DNA of 64,000 bases from CAWJPW01 sp963844845 (lineage in GTDB: Bacteria; Acidobacteriota; Thermoanaerobaculia; Thermoanaerobaculales; Sulfomarinibacteraceae): contig CAWJPW010000008.1 of the NCBI GenBank assembly GCA_963844845.1, positions 620,001 through 684,000 of the forward strand, written 5' to 3'. Below, piece by piece: positions 43,522-51,605 of the stretch. How positions within the stretch are numbered: the first letter of the stretch is position 1; each line of letters begins with the position of its first letter. A program made the translations under genes and the position numbers. Under the pieces are notes generated by a model that saw only the letters and a list, made by a program, of their open reading frames with translations, did not search any database and was not told the origin of the DNA.

Positions 43522-44859
43522 TCACTTGCCCAGGCAGAAGGTGGCGAAGACCTCGTCAAGGACCTCTTCGCCACCGACCTCGCCGGTGAGACCGGCGAGG
43601 TCGGCAAGAGCCGCGCGCAGGTCCTCGGCTGCCAGCTCGGGTTCGCCCAGGTCCACCCTCCGCAAATGCTCGGCCGCGCGCTCCAGGTGCGCGCCGTGCC
43701 GAGCAGCGACGGCGTTCTCCCCGCCCAGGTCCGCGATCCGTCCCAACACCAGCGCGACCAGGCGCTCGCCGAGACCTTCCCAGCCCTCGCCGGTACGCAG
43801 AGACAGCCGCTGCCAGCGCTCGTCACCCGCGTCACGGCGCTCCGGTGCCAGGTCGGCGCGGCTCAACAACCCCAGCCACGGCACCGCCACCGGCGGCGCC
43901 GGTGGCGGTGGGTCGGCGGCGTCCGCCGGGTGGAGCCAAAGCACCGCCCCGGCCTCCGCCGCCGCCACGAGAGCCCGCCGCATCCCCTCCCCCTCCACCG
44001 GATCACCCCCCGCTCCAAGACCCGCAGTGTCCACCAGCACCACCGACACACCTGCGATCTCCACCTCGGCCTCCAGCACGTCCCGCGTGGTGCCGCCGTG
44101 GGGAGCCACGATGGCCCGCTCATGTCTGAGGAGGCGGTTGAACAGCGTCGACTTTCCTGCGTTGGGCGGCCCCAGGATGACAATCCGCACCCCGTCCCTG
44201 ATCCGCTCCCCTGACGCCGCTCCGGCGAGAATGTCCTCCACCTCGCCCGCGAGCGTCCGGCGGCGGCCCTCAAGCTCGTCCAGGTCCAGCGCCACCCCCT
44301 CGCCGGCGAAGTCCAGCACCGCCTCCACCCGGGCCAGGAGCTCCACGAGCCCCTGGCGCAGGGCAGCCAGCCTCCGCGACAGCGCACCGCCGGCCTGCGC
44401 CCGGGCGAGCCGTGCCTGCCACTCGGTTTCCGCCGCCACCAGGTCGCGCAGGCCCTCGGCCTGGAGGAGGTCCATTTTGCCGTTGGCCACCGCGCGACGG
44501 GTGAACTCTCCCGGCGTCGCCGGCCTGCAGCCGAGCCGCACACAGGCAGCGAGCAGACAATCCACCAGGAAGGGCGAGCCGTGGACCATGAGCTCGAGCA
44601 TGTCCTCACCGGTGTACGAGCGTGGTGCGCGATAGGGGATGGCGATAGCACGCTCGCCCACGAGGTGGACGAGCTGAGCCCGCCAGCTCTGTCCCATGTC
44701 GAGCTCTGGACAGAGCTCGTGCGCGACGCGGCCGACCGCGGGCCCGCTCACGCGCACCAACGCCAGAGCCCCTCGGCCGGGGGGCGAGGCGCGGGCGACG
44801 ATGGTGTCAGCGCCGCCGGCGAGGACGGACGACAACCCGCTTGAGGAAGCCGCTGCCAT
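43522..44859 (-). CDS. mnmE: tRNA-modification GTPase MnmE (TrmE)
   Basis: This 445-aa protein has the N-terminal tetrahydrofolate-binding domain (DTIVARASPPGRGALALVRVSG, YTGEDMLELMVHGSP). A helical domain contains an inserted G domain (G1 GPPNAGKSTLFN, G2 GTTRDVLEAE, G3 DTAGL). The C-terminal catalytic motif CLGK has Cys442. It partners MnmG. Start ATG 44859 lies 53 bases inside jag; an in-frame TTG at 44835 is an alternative. The G4 motif is weak (LLSRADLAP). Confidence 0.94.
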   Translation of the reverse strand: MAAASSSGLSSVLAGGADTIVARASPPGRGALALVRVSGPAVGRVAHELCPELDMGQSWRAQLVHLVGERAIAIPYRAPRSYTGEDMLELMVHGSPFLVDCLLAACVRLGCRPATPGEFTRRAVANGKMDLLQAEGLRDLVAAETEWQARLARAQAGGALSRRLAALRQGLVELLARVEAVLDFAGEGVALDLDELEGRRRTLAGEVEDILAGAASGERIRDGVRIVILGPPNAGKSTLFNRLLRHERAIVAPHGGTTRDVLEAEVEIAGVSVVLVDTAGLGAGGDPVEGEGMRRALVAAAEAGAVLWLHPADAADPPPPAPPVAVPWLGLLSRADLAPERRDAGDERWQRLSLRTGEGWEGLGERLVALVLGRIADLGGENAVAARHGAHLERAAEHLRRVDLGEPELAAEDLRAALADLAGLTGEVGGEEVLDEVFATFCLGK

Positions 44860-45406
44860 TGGACTCCGTCTCGACCTGCGGGTGCTCGGCGAGGGCGAGG
44901 TGGACCTCCCGCCGCGCCGCCGGGGTCATTGGCGGCAGGGTCACCGCCTCGCCTCCACGCACCACTGTTTGCGCCGCCGCCTCGGCCCGGGTGCGCAGCT
45001 GGCGGGCGCGCCGCGCTTTGAACTCCCGTCCGTCGAGATGCACCGGCAGGTGGCCGCGGGCGCGGTGGTCCAGCACCCGGTTGCTGAGGTACTGCAGGGC
45101 ATCGAGCCCGGAGCCGTCGCCATTGATGAGGAGGTTCAGGTCCCCTCCCTCCAGCTCACCGACCAGCGCGTCACCCTCGTCCTCGAGCCGGACCGAGAGC
45201 TCCAGCCCGCCGGCGCTGAAGAGCTCCGAGAGAAACAGACCAACTGCCGCAACCGGGTCGACCTCGGCGCTGATCACGACGCCCTCCGCCCCTCCCTCCT
45301 CCAGCACCTCGTAGCGGAGCTCTCCCACTCGCGCCCGCAGGTCTGTACAGGCGACGGTGAGGGCTTGGTCGAGCGTGGCGGCGGCGAAGCGATTGGAATC
45401 GGTCAC
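44807..45406 (-). CDS. jag: RNA-binding protein Jag/KhpB (SpoIIIJ-associated)
   Basis: This 199-aa protein has a Jag_N-like beginning (LDQALTVACTDLRARVGELRYEVLEEGG) and a KH domain (DLNLLINGDGSGLDALQYLSNRVLDHRARG). The C-terminal R3H domain (LPPMTPAARREVHLALAEHPQVETESNGSG) has the Arg and His spaced by three. It lies next to yidC as is usual and overlaps it by four bases; a basic RPRRRR tail ends the protein. KhpB binds RNA and affects cell elongation in Gram-positives; the role here is inferred. Confidence 0.88.
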   Translation of the reverse strand: MTDSNRFAAATLDQALTVACTDLRARVGELRYEVLEEGGAEGVVISAEVDPVAAVGLFLSELFSAGGLELSVRLEDEGDALVGELEGGDLNLLINGDGSGLDALQYLSNRVLDHRARGHLPVHLDGREFKARRARQLRTRAEAAAQTVVRGGEAVTLPPMTPAARREVHLALAEHPQVETESNGSGFLKRVVVRPRRRR

Positions 45407-47061
45407 TTGGACCTCCTCGCGGTAGCGCGGGGGCGCTTGCGCTCGCCCAGCATGTGCAGCGTGATCTCCTGCTGCACGATGGTGAGCACGTTATTGGTGA
45501 GCCAGTACAGAACCAGACCGGCCGGAAACCCCAGGAACATGATGCCAAAGATCAGCGGCATGAGGCGGAAGATCTTCTGCTGCTGCGGGTCGCCGGCCTG
45601 GGGCGCGAGGCGCTGCTGCAGCCACATGGTCGCGGTCATGAGGATGGGCGTGATGTAGTACGGGTCTTTGGCCGACAGGTCGTGGATCCAGAAGATGAAC
45701 GGCGCATGTCGCAGCTCGATGGCGTAGGCGAAGAGAGTGTAGAGAGCCCAGAGGATCGGCAGCTGCACCAGCATGGGCAGACACCCGCCCATGGGGTTCA
45801 CGCCCTCGACCTTGTACAGCTCCATCATCTCCTGGTTCATCTTCGCCCGCATCTGCGGGTCGCCCTTGTTCTTCTTGTACTTCTCCTGTATCCCCTTCAC
45901 CTTGGGTTGCAGCTTCTGCATCTTGCGCATGGACACCGTCGAGGTGTGCATGAGCGGGAACAGCACGATGCGGATGGCCACTGTGAGCAGGATGATCGCC
46001 AGGCCCCAGTTGCCCACCAGGCTGTAGATCCATCGCATCGCCTTGAGGAAGAGCACGCTGATCGGGTGGAAGATCCCGAAGTGCAGGGTGTCCTGCACCC
46101 CGTCGTCAACCCGCTGCAGGAGGTCGTACTCCTTGGGTGCAGCGAAGAGCTGGCCGCTCAGCTCGCCGCCCGCGGGGATGATCAGCACCTCGAGAACGCT
46201 GTTGTCGTCCTTCTTCTTCTTGTCGTCCGCCTGCTCGGTGGCCGCGGGGGCGACCTCCAGCGGTATGACGCGGGCTCCGCTCACCGGTGTCATTGGACGG
46301 AAGATGCTGAGGAAGTACGTGTCCTCGAAGCCGACGAAGCGCAGGCCGTCGCCCGAAACCACCACCGGCTCCTTGACCTTCTGCCGGCGATACCGCTCGA
46401 CCTTGGCGGCACCCACCACCGCGTCACCCCAGGTGGCAAATCGATTCTCGCGCTCGGCGGGCCCGATGTTCCGCATTCCAGTGCCGACGCTGAGGGCCGG
46501 AGTCTCCGCTGCCCCCGTGACCTTTACCTGCACCGTGATGCCGTAGCCTTTGTCCGGCAGGCTCACCGTCTTCTCGCGCCGCTCCCCGCGCCCGTCCGCC
46601 CACACGAAGTGCACGCCGCCGTCGCGCTTCTCCATGGTGTAGAGGCGCTCATCCGGTTGCTCGCCGTCCACCAATTGGAGCGGAAGACTGCGTCGCAAAT
46701 CGCCGAGCTTCTGCACGAGCTCCAGCGGCCGCCCCTCGTCGTCCTGATACCGGCTCAGCCGGAGCGAGGTGATCGCCGCTCCCCGGTTGCTCAGCTCGAT
46801 GTGGACCACGTCGTTGTTCAGCTCGACGTGCTCCTCGGCAGCGGCCCCCAGAGGTTCGCCGGTCGGCGGTTCTTCGGTTTCCGGCGCCGGCGTCGGTTGC
46901 GGTGCCGCCGTTGCGGTGGCCCCCTGAGCCGCTGCGGAGGTCGCGACCACCGTCGGCTCGAGGCCGACCTCGGCAGGCGGCGGGGGCGGAGCGACCACGG
47001 TTGTCCACACCACGAAGATCAGGGCGGACAGCACGAAGGCGATGAGCAGCCGTTTCTCCAT
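45403..47061 (-). CDS. yidC: Membrane protein insertase YidC (Oxa1 family)
   Basis: This 552-aa protein has an N-terminal anchor (LLIAFVLSALIFVVWTTVV), a Pro/Ala-rich linker, and a large periplasmic beta-domain (about 75-330). The C-terminal 60KD_IMP core follows with NWGLAIILLTVAIRIVLFPL, the cytosolic hairpin MQKLQPKVKGIQEKYKK and NPMGGCLPMLVQLPILWALY. The large periplasmic domain is the Gram-negative form. It inserts membrane proteins with or without SecYEG. A KKKKDDN stretch in the periplasmic domain is unusual. Confidence 0.97.
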   Translation of the reverse strand: MEKRLLIAFVLSALIFVVWTTVVAPPPPPAEVGLEPTVVATSAAAQGATATAAPQPTPAPETEEPPTGEPLGAAAEEHVELNNDVVHIELSNRGAAITSLRLSRYQDDEGRPLELVQKLGDLRRSLPLQLVDGEQPDERLYTMEKRDGGVHFVWADGRGERREKTVSLPDKGYGITVQVKVTGAAETPALSVGTGMRNIGPAERENRFATWGDAVVGAAKVERYRRQKVKEPVVVSGDGLRFVGFEDTYFLSIFRPMTPVSGARVIPLEVAPAATEQADDKKKKDDNSVLEVLIIPAGGELSGQLFAAPKEYDLLQRVDDGVQDTLHFGIFHPISVLFLKAMRWIYSLVGNWGLAIILLTVAIRIVLFPLMHTSTVSMRKMQKLQPKVKGIQEKYKKNKGDPQMRAKMNQEMMELYKVEGVNPMGGCLPMLVQLPILWALYTLFAYAIELRHAPFIFWIHDLSAKDPYYITPILMTATMWLQQRLAPQAGDPQQQKIFRLMPLIFGIMFLGFPAGLVLYWLTNNVLTIVQQEITLHMLGERKRPRATARRSK

Positions 47062-47079
47062 GAACCCCGCCTCTTCCTT

Positions 47080-47274
47080 TCACGGCACCGGATCGTAGCC
47101 GCCGGGGTGGAAGGGGTGACAGCGCAGAAGTCGCCGCAACCCGAGCCACCCCCCCTTTATGAGCCCGTACCGGGCGATGGCTTCCGCCGCGTAGACCGAG
47201 CACGTGGGCTCGAACCGACACGCGGGGGGGAGGAGCGGTGAGATCCACCGCTTGTAGAACCGCAAGAGGAGCAC
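47080..47274 (-). CDS. yidD: Membrane protein insertion efficiency factor YidD
   Basis: About 64 aa from GTG 47274 (86 aa if read from ATG 47340). It has the YidD signature: RFYKRWISPLLPPACRFEPTCSVYAAEAI, GLIKGGWLGLRRLLRCHPF and GGYDPVP. It is a small amphipathic factor that aids YidC. Its 5' half overlaps the 3' end of rnpA in another frame. AGGAG precedes the GTG at a very short spacing, so the start is uncertain. Confidence 0.88.
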   Translation of the reverse strand: MLLLRFYKRWISPLLPPACRFEPTCSVYAAEAIARYGLIKGGWLGLRRLLRCHPFHPGGYDPVP

Positions 47275-47774
47275 CGCTCCTCGAGCCGGAATCGAGCGCT
47301 CTCCAGACACCTCAGGAGATCCTGCCGGAGCTGCTCCCACGGCGCTTCAGCACACCCCCGGCGCGGGTTGACGACGATGTCCATGGGCGCCGGCCCTTCG
47401 CTGAAGCCAAGGCGGAACACCTCGCGCACGCGGCGCTTGCACCGCGCACGAACGACGGCTCCACCCAGCTTTCGGGTGGCCGTGATACCGAGACGGCTCG
47501 GCTCCTCACCCACCCCCCTGGGAGCAACAAACACGACAACATAGCGACCGGCAGCGCGCACACCCTGCTCGTACACCCAGCGAAACTCGGCCCGCCTCCG
47601 CAGACGTCTCTCCCGCGGCAGGCCGTGTCCCGTCAGCGTGAGAGCTGCTTGCGACCCTTGCGCCGACGCGCACTCAGGACCTTGCGGCCGCCTTTGGTGC
47701 GCATCCGCACGCGAAACCCGTGGGTCTTCTTGCGCCGGCGGTTGTTCGGTTGAAAGGTTCTCTTCATGGCTCAT
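47157..47774 (-). CDS. rnpA: RNase P protein component, with 5' extension overlapping all of rpmH
   Basis: The conserved core (about residues 52-165) has LPRERRLRRRAEFRWVYEQG, RLGITATRKLGGAVVRARCKRRVREVFR and DIVVNPRRG, the RNR-type RNA-binding motif. The open frame runs 205 aa from ATG 47774 to TGA 47157. Between that ATG and the core there is no in-frame ATG, GTG or TTG, only CTG (for example 47621). Either translation starts seven bases upstream of rpmH and crosses it out of phase, as described in Thermus, or a CTG start is used. The last 40 residues run over yidD and are probably not functional. Confidence 0.85.
   Translation of the reverse strand: MSHEENLSTEQPPAQEDPRVSRADAHQRRPQGPECASAQGSQAALTLTGHGLPRERRLRRRAEFRWVYEQGVRAAGRYVVVFVAPRGVGEEPSRLGITATRKLGGAVVRARCKRRVREVFRLGFSEGPAPMDIVVNPRRGCAEAPWEQLRQDLLRCLESARFRLEERCSSCGSTSGGSHRSSPPRVGSSPRARSTRRKPSPGTGS
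47633..47767 (-). CDS. rpmH: 50S ribosomal protein L34
   Basis: This 44-aa protein is highly basic: MKRTFQPNNRRRKKTHGFRV, then RMRTKGGRKVLSARRRKGRK and QLSR. It is an intact L34, essentially at consensus. It lies upstream of rnpA and divergent from dnaA, the conserved arrangement. GGAGAG precedes it by 9-11 bases and the same site serves the rnpA ATG at 47774. Driven by the promoter at 47801-47830. Confidence 0.97.
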   Translation of the reverse strand: MKRTFQPNNRRRKKTHGFRVRMRTKGGRKVLSARRRKGRKQLSR

Positions 47775-47800
47775 CTCTCTCCATAAATCTCGGGCGGGTC

Positions 47801-47830
47801 ACGATATCTCAGGTCCTGTCGCTCTGTCAA
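47801..47830 (-). promoter_or_regulatory. rpmH-rnpA promoter
   Basis: Minus-strand consensus TTGACA (47830-47825), an 18-bp spacer and TATCGT (47806-47801). The predicted start near 47794 gives a leader of about 20 bases. Confidence 0.6.
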
Positions 47831-47870
47831 CCGCCCCGGCGGCAGGCCCGTGCTATGCTAGCTTACTGCC

Positions 47871-49166
47871 ATGAAGCGCTGGCTTGAACTGCAACCACAC
47901 CTTCGCCAGTTGCTCGGCGACGAGGAGTACTCCACCTGGATTGCACCACTCGAGGTGGTGAGCTTCGACGACTCGTCCGTGACCCTCGGCTGCTCCAACC
48001 CCATCGTCACCGACTGGGTCCGCGACCACCTCCAGCGCGACATCGAGACGGTGGCGCGCAGCCGCTACGGCGCGAGCTTCCGCGTCCGCGTCGACGATGA
48101 TCACTCCTCTCCGTCCCCCGGCCCAGGCTCCGCCCCAACGTCGTCGTCCCCTTCCCCCAACGCCAACCCTATCTTCACCTTCGAGCGCTTCGTCATCGGT
48201 CCCTCCAACCAGTTCGCCTCAGCCGCGGCCGAGGCGGTGGCCGAGCGTCCGGGGGAAGCCTACAACCCGCTCTACATCTACGGCGGGTCCGGCCTCGGCA
48301 AGACCCACCTCCTGCACGCCATCGCCCACCGTGTCTGCGCCGCGTCCGCCGACCGCAAGGTCCTCTACCTCACCACCGAGCAGTTCGTAAACGACCTCAT
48401 CAACTGCATTCGCCGCAAACGAATGGCTGAGTTCCGCCAGACCTTCCGGGGCGTTGACGTGCTCCTTCTCGATGACATCCAGTTCATCGCGGGCAAGGAG
48501 CGCACCCAGGAGGAGTTCTTCCACACCTTCAACACTCTTCAATCGACCGGCCGCCAGGTAGTCTTCACCTCCGACTCTCGCCCGGCCGACATCCCCGGCC
48601 TCGAGGAACGCCTGCGCTCCCGTTTCCTCCAGGGCCTGATCGCCGACATCCAACCCCCCGACCTCGAGACTCGTTGCGCCATACTCCGGGAGAAGGCTCG
48701 GGCCACGGGCGCCGAGCTCCCCGAAGACGTCGTCCTCTTCATCGCCCGGCGCGTGCAGAAGAACGTGCGCGAGCTCGAAGGTTCCCTCAACCGCACCATC
48801 GCCTACGCCCGGCTTACCAACCGCCCGATCACCGTCGATCTCGTTCGCGCTGCCCTCTCGGAGCTCCTCCCCGAGGAGCGCACCTCCACCCCGGCCGACA
48901 TCATTCGCTTCGTGGCGCAGCACTACGGCATCCGCGTCGCCGATCTCAAGGGTCGCTCGAACCGCCGCTCTATCGCGCTCCCGCGCCAGGTCTCCATGTA
49001 CCTCATCCGAGAGATCCTCGAGTTGAGCTTCCCGGAGATCGGCAAGATCTTCTCCAAGCATCACTCCACCGTGATCTATGCCGTCGATACCATCCAAAAG
49101 ACCCGTCAGTCCAACCCCGACCTTGATTCCACGCTCACATCCTTCCGCGAACACTTCACCGGCTGA
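47871..49166 (+). CDS. dnaA: Chromosomal replication initiator DnaA
   Basis: This 431-aa protein has domain I (MKRWLELQPHLRQLLGDEEYSTWIAPLEV) and a short Ser/Pro-rich domain II (about 78-98). The AAA+ domain III has YGGSGLGKTHLLHA and VDVLLLDDIQFIAGKE. The DNA-binding domain IV has RQVSMYLIRE and the signature FSKHHSTVIYAV. It unwinds oriC and loads the helicase. It is divergent from rpmH across 96 bases and followed by the origin spacer. Confidence 0.98.
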   Translation: MKRWLELQPHLRQLLGDEEYSTWIAPLEVVSFDDSSVTLGCSNPIVTDWVRDHLQRDIETVARSRYGASFRVRVDDDHSSPSPGPGSAPTSSSPSPNANPIFTFERFVIGPSNQFASAAAEAVAERPGEAYNPLYIYGGSGLGKTHLLHAIAHRVCAASADRKVLYLTTEQFVNDLINCIRRKRMAEFRQTFRGVDVLLLDDIQFIAGKERTQEEFFHTFNTLQSTGRQVVFTSDSRPADIPGLEERLRSRFLQGLIADIQPPDLETRCAILREKARATGAELPEDVVLFIARRVQKNVRELEGSLNRTIAYARLTNRPITVDLVRAALSELLPEERTSTPADIIRFVAQHYGIRVADLKGRSNRRSIALPRQVSMYLIREILELSFPEIGKIFSKHHSTVIYAVDTIQKTRQSNPDLDSTLTSFREHFTG

Positions 49167-49374
49167 CGCCCTGTGGAAAACCTGTGTACTCGCGGCACTC
49201 TCCACAGCCTCCCACAGCTCCTCCACAGGTGGATCCACACCCCGTCTTGCGGACAACCTCCACAGTCGCAACACCTGCAGGAAGAGTCCACAGAACCGAC
49301 CCCCTCGACGACGGTTACGAGTTATGCTATTTTCTGAATGTGATAGACTTAGTAGTATCTAGAAGGGGCTGTTG
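49167..49374. other. Probable origin of replication oriC (dnaA-dnaN spacer)
   Basis: The spacer carries a cluster of DnaA-box-like sites. TCCACA occurs at 49201, 49222, 49234, 49259 and 49287 on the plus strand, CCACA at 49212, and TTTTCCACA on the minus strand at 49180-49172, one mismatch from TTATCCACA. It ends in a markedly AT-rich stretch (about 49313-49363) in this GC-rich window, suitable as an unwinding element, with TAGTAG next to it. Gene direction flips near here. Position between dnaA and dnaN is the common origin location. Confidence 0.8.
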
Positions 49375-50478
49375 ATGGAACTGAAACTGCAGCGAAACGC
49401 CGTGCTTCAAGAGCTTTCCCTGCTCCAAGGGGTTGTGGAACGTCGCACCACGATTCCCATCCTGCAGAACATCCTCAGCGAGACCGTCGAGAATCGTCTT
49501 CGCTTCACCGCTACCGACCTCGACATGACCATCACCACAGAGTGTCCGGCGGAGATCGTCACCGAGGGGAGGATCACCCTGGAGAGCAGGGTCTTCCAAG
49601 AGCTCGTGCGCAATCTCCCCGAGGAGGAGTTTTCCCTTCGCCACGAAGGTGACACGGTGGAGATCGTCTGCGGTCGATTCAGCTCGCGCATGGCGGTGGC
49701 AGACCCCAGCGAGTTCCCGAGCCTGCCTCCGGTGGCCGAGGCCAGCGGCTATGCGCTCCCTCTCGAACTCTTCCAGCTCATGATGGAGAGGGTCGCCTTC
49801 GCCATCACCAAGGACGATCCCAAGTTCCAGCTCAACGGTGCGCTGGTCAAGCTGCTTCCCGGCGAGATCGAGGTGGCCGCCACCGATGGTCATCGCCTTG
49901 CGGTGGTGCGGGCCAAGGCCCCCGAGGGGGCTCCGCCCTTCGAGCAGCAGCTCTTTCCCCGCAAGCTCATCGCCGAGTTTGGGCGCTTCTCCGACCAAGA
50001 TGTCGTGCTCTCGGCCACCGAGAATCACCTGGGCTTCCGAATCGGCGAACGTTCCCTGGTATCGCGCGTCGTCGAGCTGCGCTTTCCTCAGTACGAGCGC
50101 GTCATCGTGCGTGACAACCCCAGCCGGGTGCGTGTCGATCGGCGGGAGCTGCTCGCCTCCTTACGGCGGGTGAGTCTGTTGGCCCATGAGAAGGCGCGTG
50201 GTGTGCAGTTCCGCTTTGACCCCGCCGGCGAGCTGAGGCTCTCGTCCATCGGGTACGATCGCGGCAGCGCAGAGGAGATCCTGCCGATCACCTATCAGGG
50301 GGCATCCATCGAGATGGCCCTCAACGCCGCCTACGTGATGGACGCGCTCTCCGTCCTCACCTGCGACGCGGTCGAACTCCAGCTGCGCGACGCCACGACC
50401 CAGTGTGTGCTGGTACCGGTGGACGATGATCCCCGTCTGGAGGAGTACCTTTACGTGCTGATGCCCATGAGGGTTTGA
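49375..50478 (+). CDS. dnaN: DNA polymerase III beta sliding clamp
   Basis: This 367-aa protein has three clamp domains: domain I with LQGVVERRTTIPILQNIL, domain II with FQLNGALVKLLPGEIEVAATDGHRLAVV, and the C-terminal VLVPVDDDPRLEEYLYVLMPMRV, close to the usual MPMR(L/V) end. It tethers polymerase to DNA. ATG 49375 (AAGGGG upstream) is preferred over the TTG one codon earlier. The TGA overlaps the recF start. Confidence 0.97.
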   Translation: MELKLQRNAVLQELSLLQGVVERRTTIPILQNILSETVENRLRFTATDLDMTITTECPAEIVTEGRITLESRVFQELVRNLPEEEFSLRHEGDTVEIVCGRFSSRMAVADPSEFPSLPPVAEASGYALPLELFQLMMERVAFAITKDDPKFQLNGALVKLLPGEIEVAATDGHRLAVVRAKAPEGAPPFEQQLFPRKLIAEFGRFSDQDVVLSATENHLGFRIGERSLVSRVVELRFPQYERVIVRDNPSRVRVDRRELLASLRRVSLLAHEKARGVQFRFDPAGELRLSSIGYDRGSAEEILPITYQGASIEMALNAAYVMDALSVLTCDAVELQLRDATTQCVLVPVDDDPRLEEYLYVLMPMRV

Positions 50479-51605
50479 GGCGATTGGAGCTGGTCCGCCT
50501 CCACAGCGGCAGCTTTCGCAACCTCTCCTCCGCGGCGCTGGACTTCGCTTCCGGCGTGAATCTCGTTCTCGGCGCCAACGGTCAGGGCAAGAGCAACCTC
50601 CTCGAGGCGCTGACGGTGCTGGGCAGCCTGCGTTCGTTCCGTCGCGCGAGGGCGCGGCACATGGTCCAGCACGACGGTGAGGCCTTCTCGCTGAGCGGCG
50701 AGCTGCAAGGATCCACCAGCCGGGTGCGTCTCGGCGTCACCGTGGAAGTGGGACCGCCGCTCCGCCAGCGCCTCACCATCGACGGGCTTCCGACCTCGGT
50801 CGCGGACTATCTCGCCACCTGGCCGGTGTTCTCCTTCTCGGCCGCAGACCGCGACCTGGTGAGCGGATCTCCCCAGGGCCGGCGGTCTCTCCTCGACAGG
50901 TTCGCCTTTCTGCTGCGTCCCGTGGTGTGGGACGATCTACGTGTCTATCGCCGCTGCCTTGTCCAGCGCAACGCAGCCCTGGGCGGGCCAGAGGCGGTCC
51001 TGGAAGCGTGGGATACGCGTCTCGCCGAAGCTGCCGCGCGTGTGGTCACGATCCGCCGCGCGGCGGTCGCAAGGCTCCGTGAGGCCTTCGCTGGCGTGTA
51101 TCCGTCCCTCGCCGGAGCGGACTTTCCCAATATCGAGCTGGGCTACCGCGAGGAGACGTGGCTGAGTCCGAGCGATGACCCCGGTGAAGTGGCGAAACAG
51201 TACGAAATACGGTATGATGAGACGCGGGCGCGGGACCGCGAAAGGGGCTTCACCGGCGCCGGACCTCACCGTCACGACCTGACAATCCACGCCCACGGTC
51301 GAGCAGCGCGCGACCTGCTGAGCGCGGGCCAGGTGAAGGTGGTGGCCGCGGCACTTGGCATGGCTGCGCTGGAGCAGGTGGAGGCGACCCGCGGCGAACG
51401 CCTCCCAGTTGTCGTGGATGACGTGGACGCCGAGTTGGATTCCGAGGTTCAGAGACGCTTCGTTCAGCATCTGGGCAGGAAGCGTCAGCTCTTCCTCTCG
51501 AGCGCCCACGAGGAGATGGTTCGCCTGACCGTCCGGGCCGACCGCTGCCTCCGTATGGCGAGCGGTCGCTGCACGGCGGAGAGTAACTGCGGAGAACGCG
51601 AATGA
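50475..51605 (+). CDS. recF: DNA replication and repair protein RecF
   Basis: This 376-aa SMC-like ATPase has Walker A GANGQGKSNLLEAL and the RecF blocks FRNLSSAALDF, RRSLLDRFAF and GPHRHD. The ABC signature LLSAGQVKVVAAAL is a variant of LSxGQ and Walker B is PVVVDDVDAELD. It helps load RecA at gaps. The start is TTG 50475 overlapping the dnaN stop; another in-frame TTG is at 50484. Its stop overlaps the gyrB start by four bases. Confidence 0.93.
   Translation: MRRLELVRLHSGSFRNLSSAALDFASGVNLVLGANGQGKSNLLEALTVLGSLRSFRRARARHMVQHDGEAFSLSGELQGSTSRVRLGVTVEVGPPLRQRLTIDGLPTSVADYLATWPVFSFSAADRDLVSGSPQGRRSLLDRFAFLLRPVVWDDLRVYRRCLVQRNAALGGPEAVLEAWDTRLAEAAARVVTIRRAAVARLREAFAGVYPSLAGADFPNIELGYREETWLSPSDDPGEVAKQYEIRYDETRARDRERGFTGAGPHRHDLTIHAHGRAARDLLSAGQVKVVAAALGMAALEQVEATRGERLPVVVDDVDAELDSEVQRRFVQHLGRKRQLFLSSAHEEMVRLTVRADRCLRMASGRCTAESNCGERE

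Noticed and set aside
47080..47340. YidD starting at ATG 47340
   Set aside because: The additional 22 residues do not resemble YidD N termini; GTG 47274 places the start close to the conserved block. It is kept as an alternative only.
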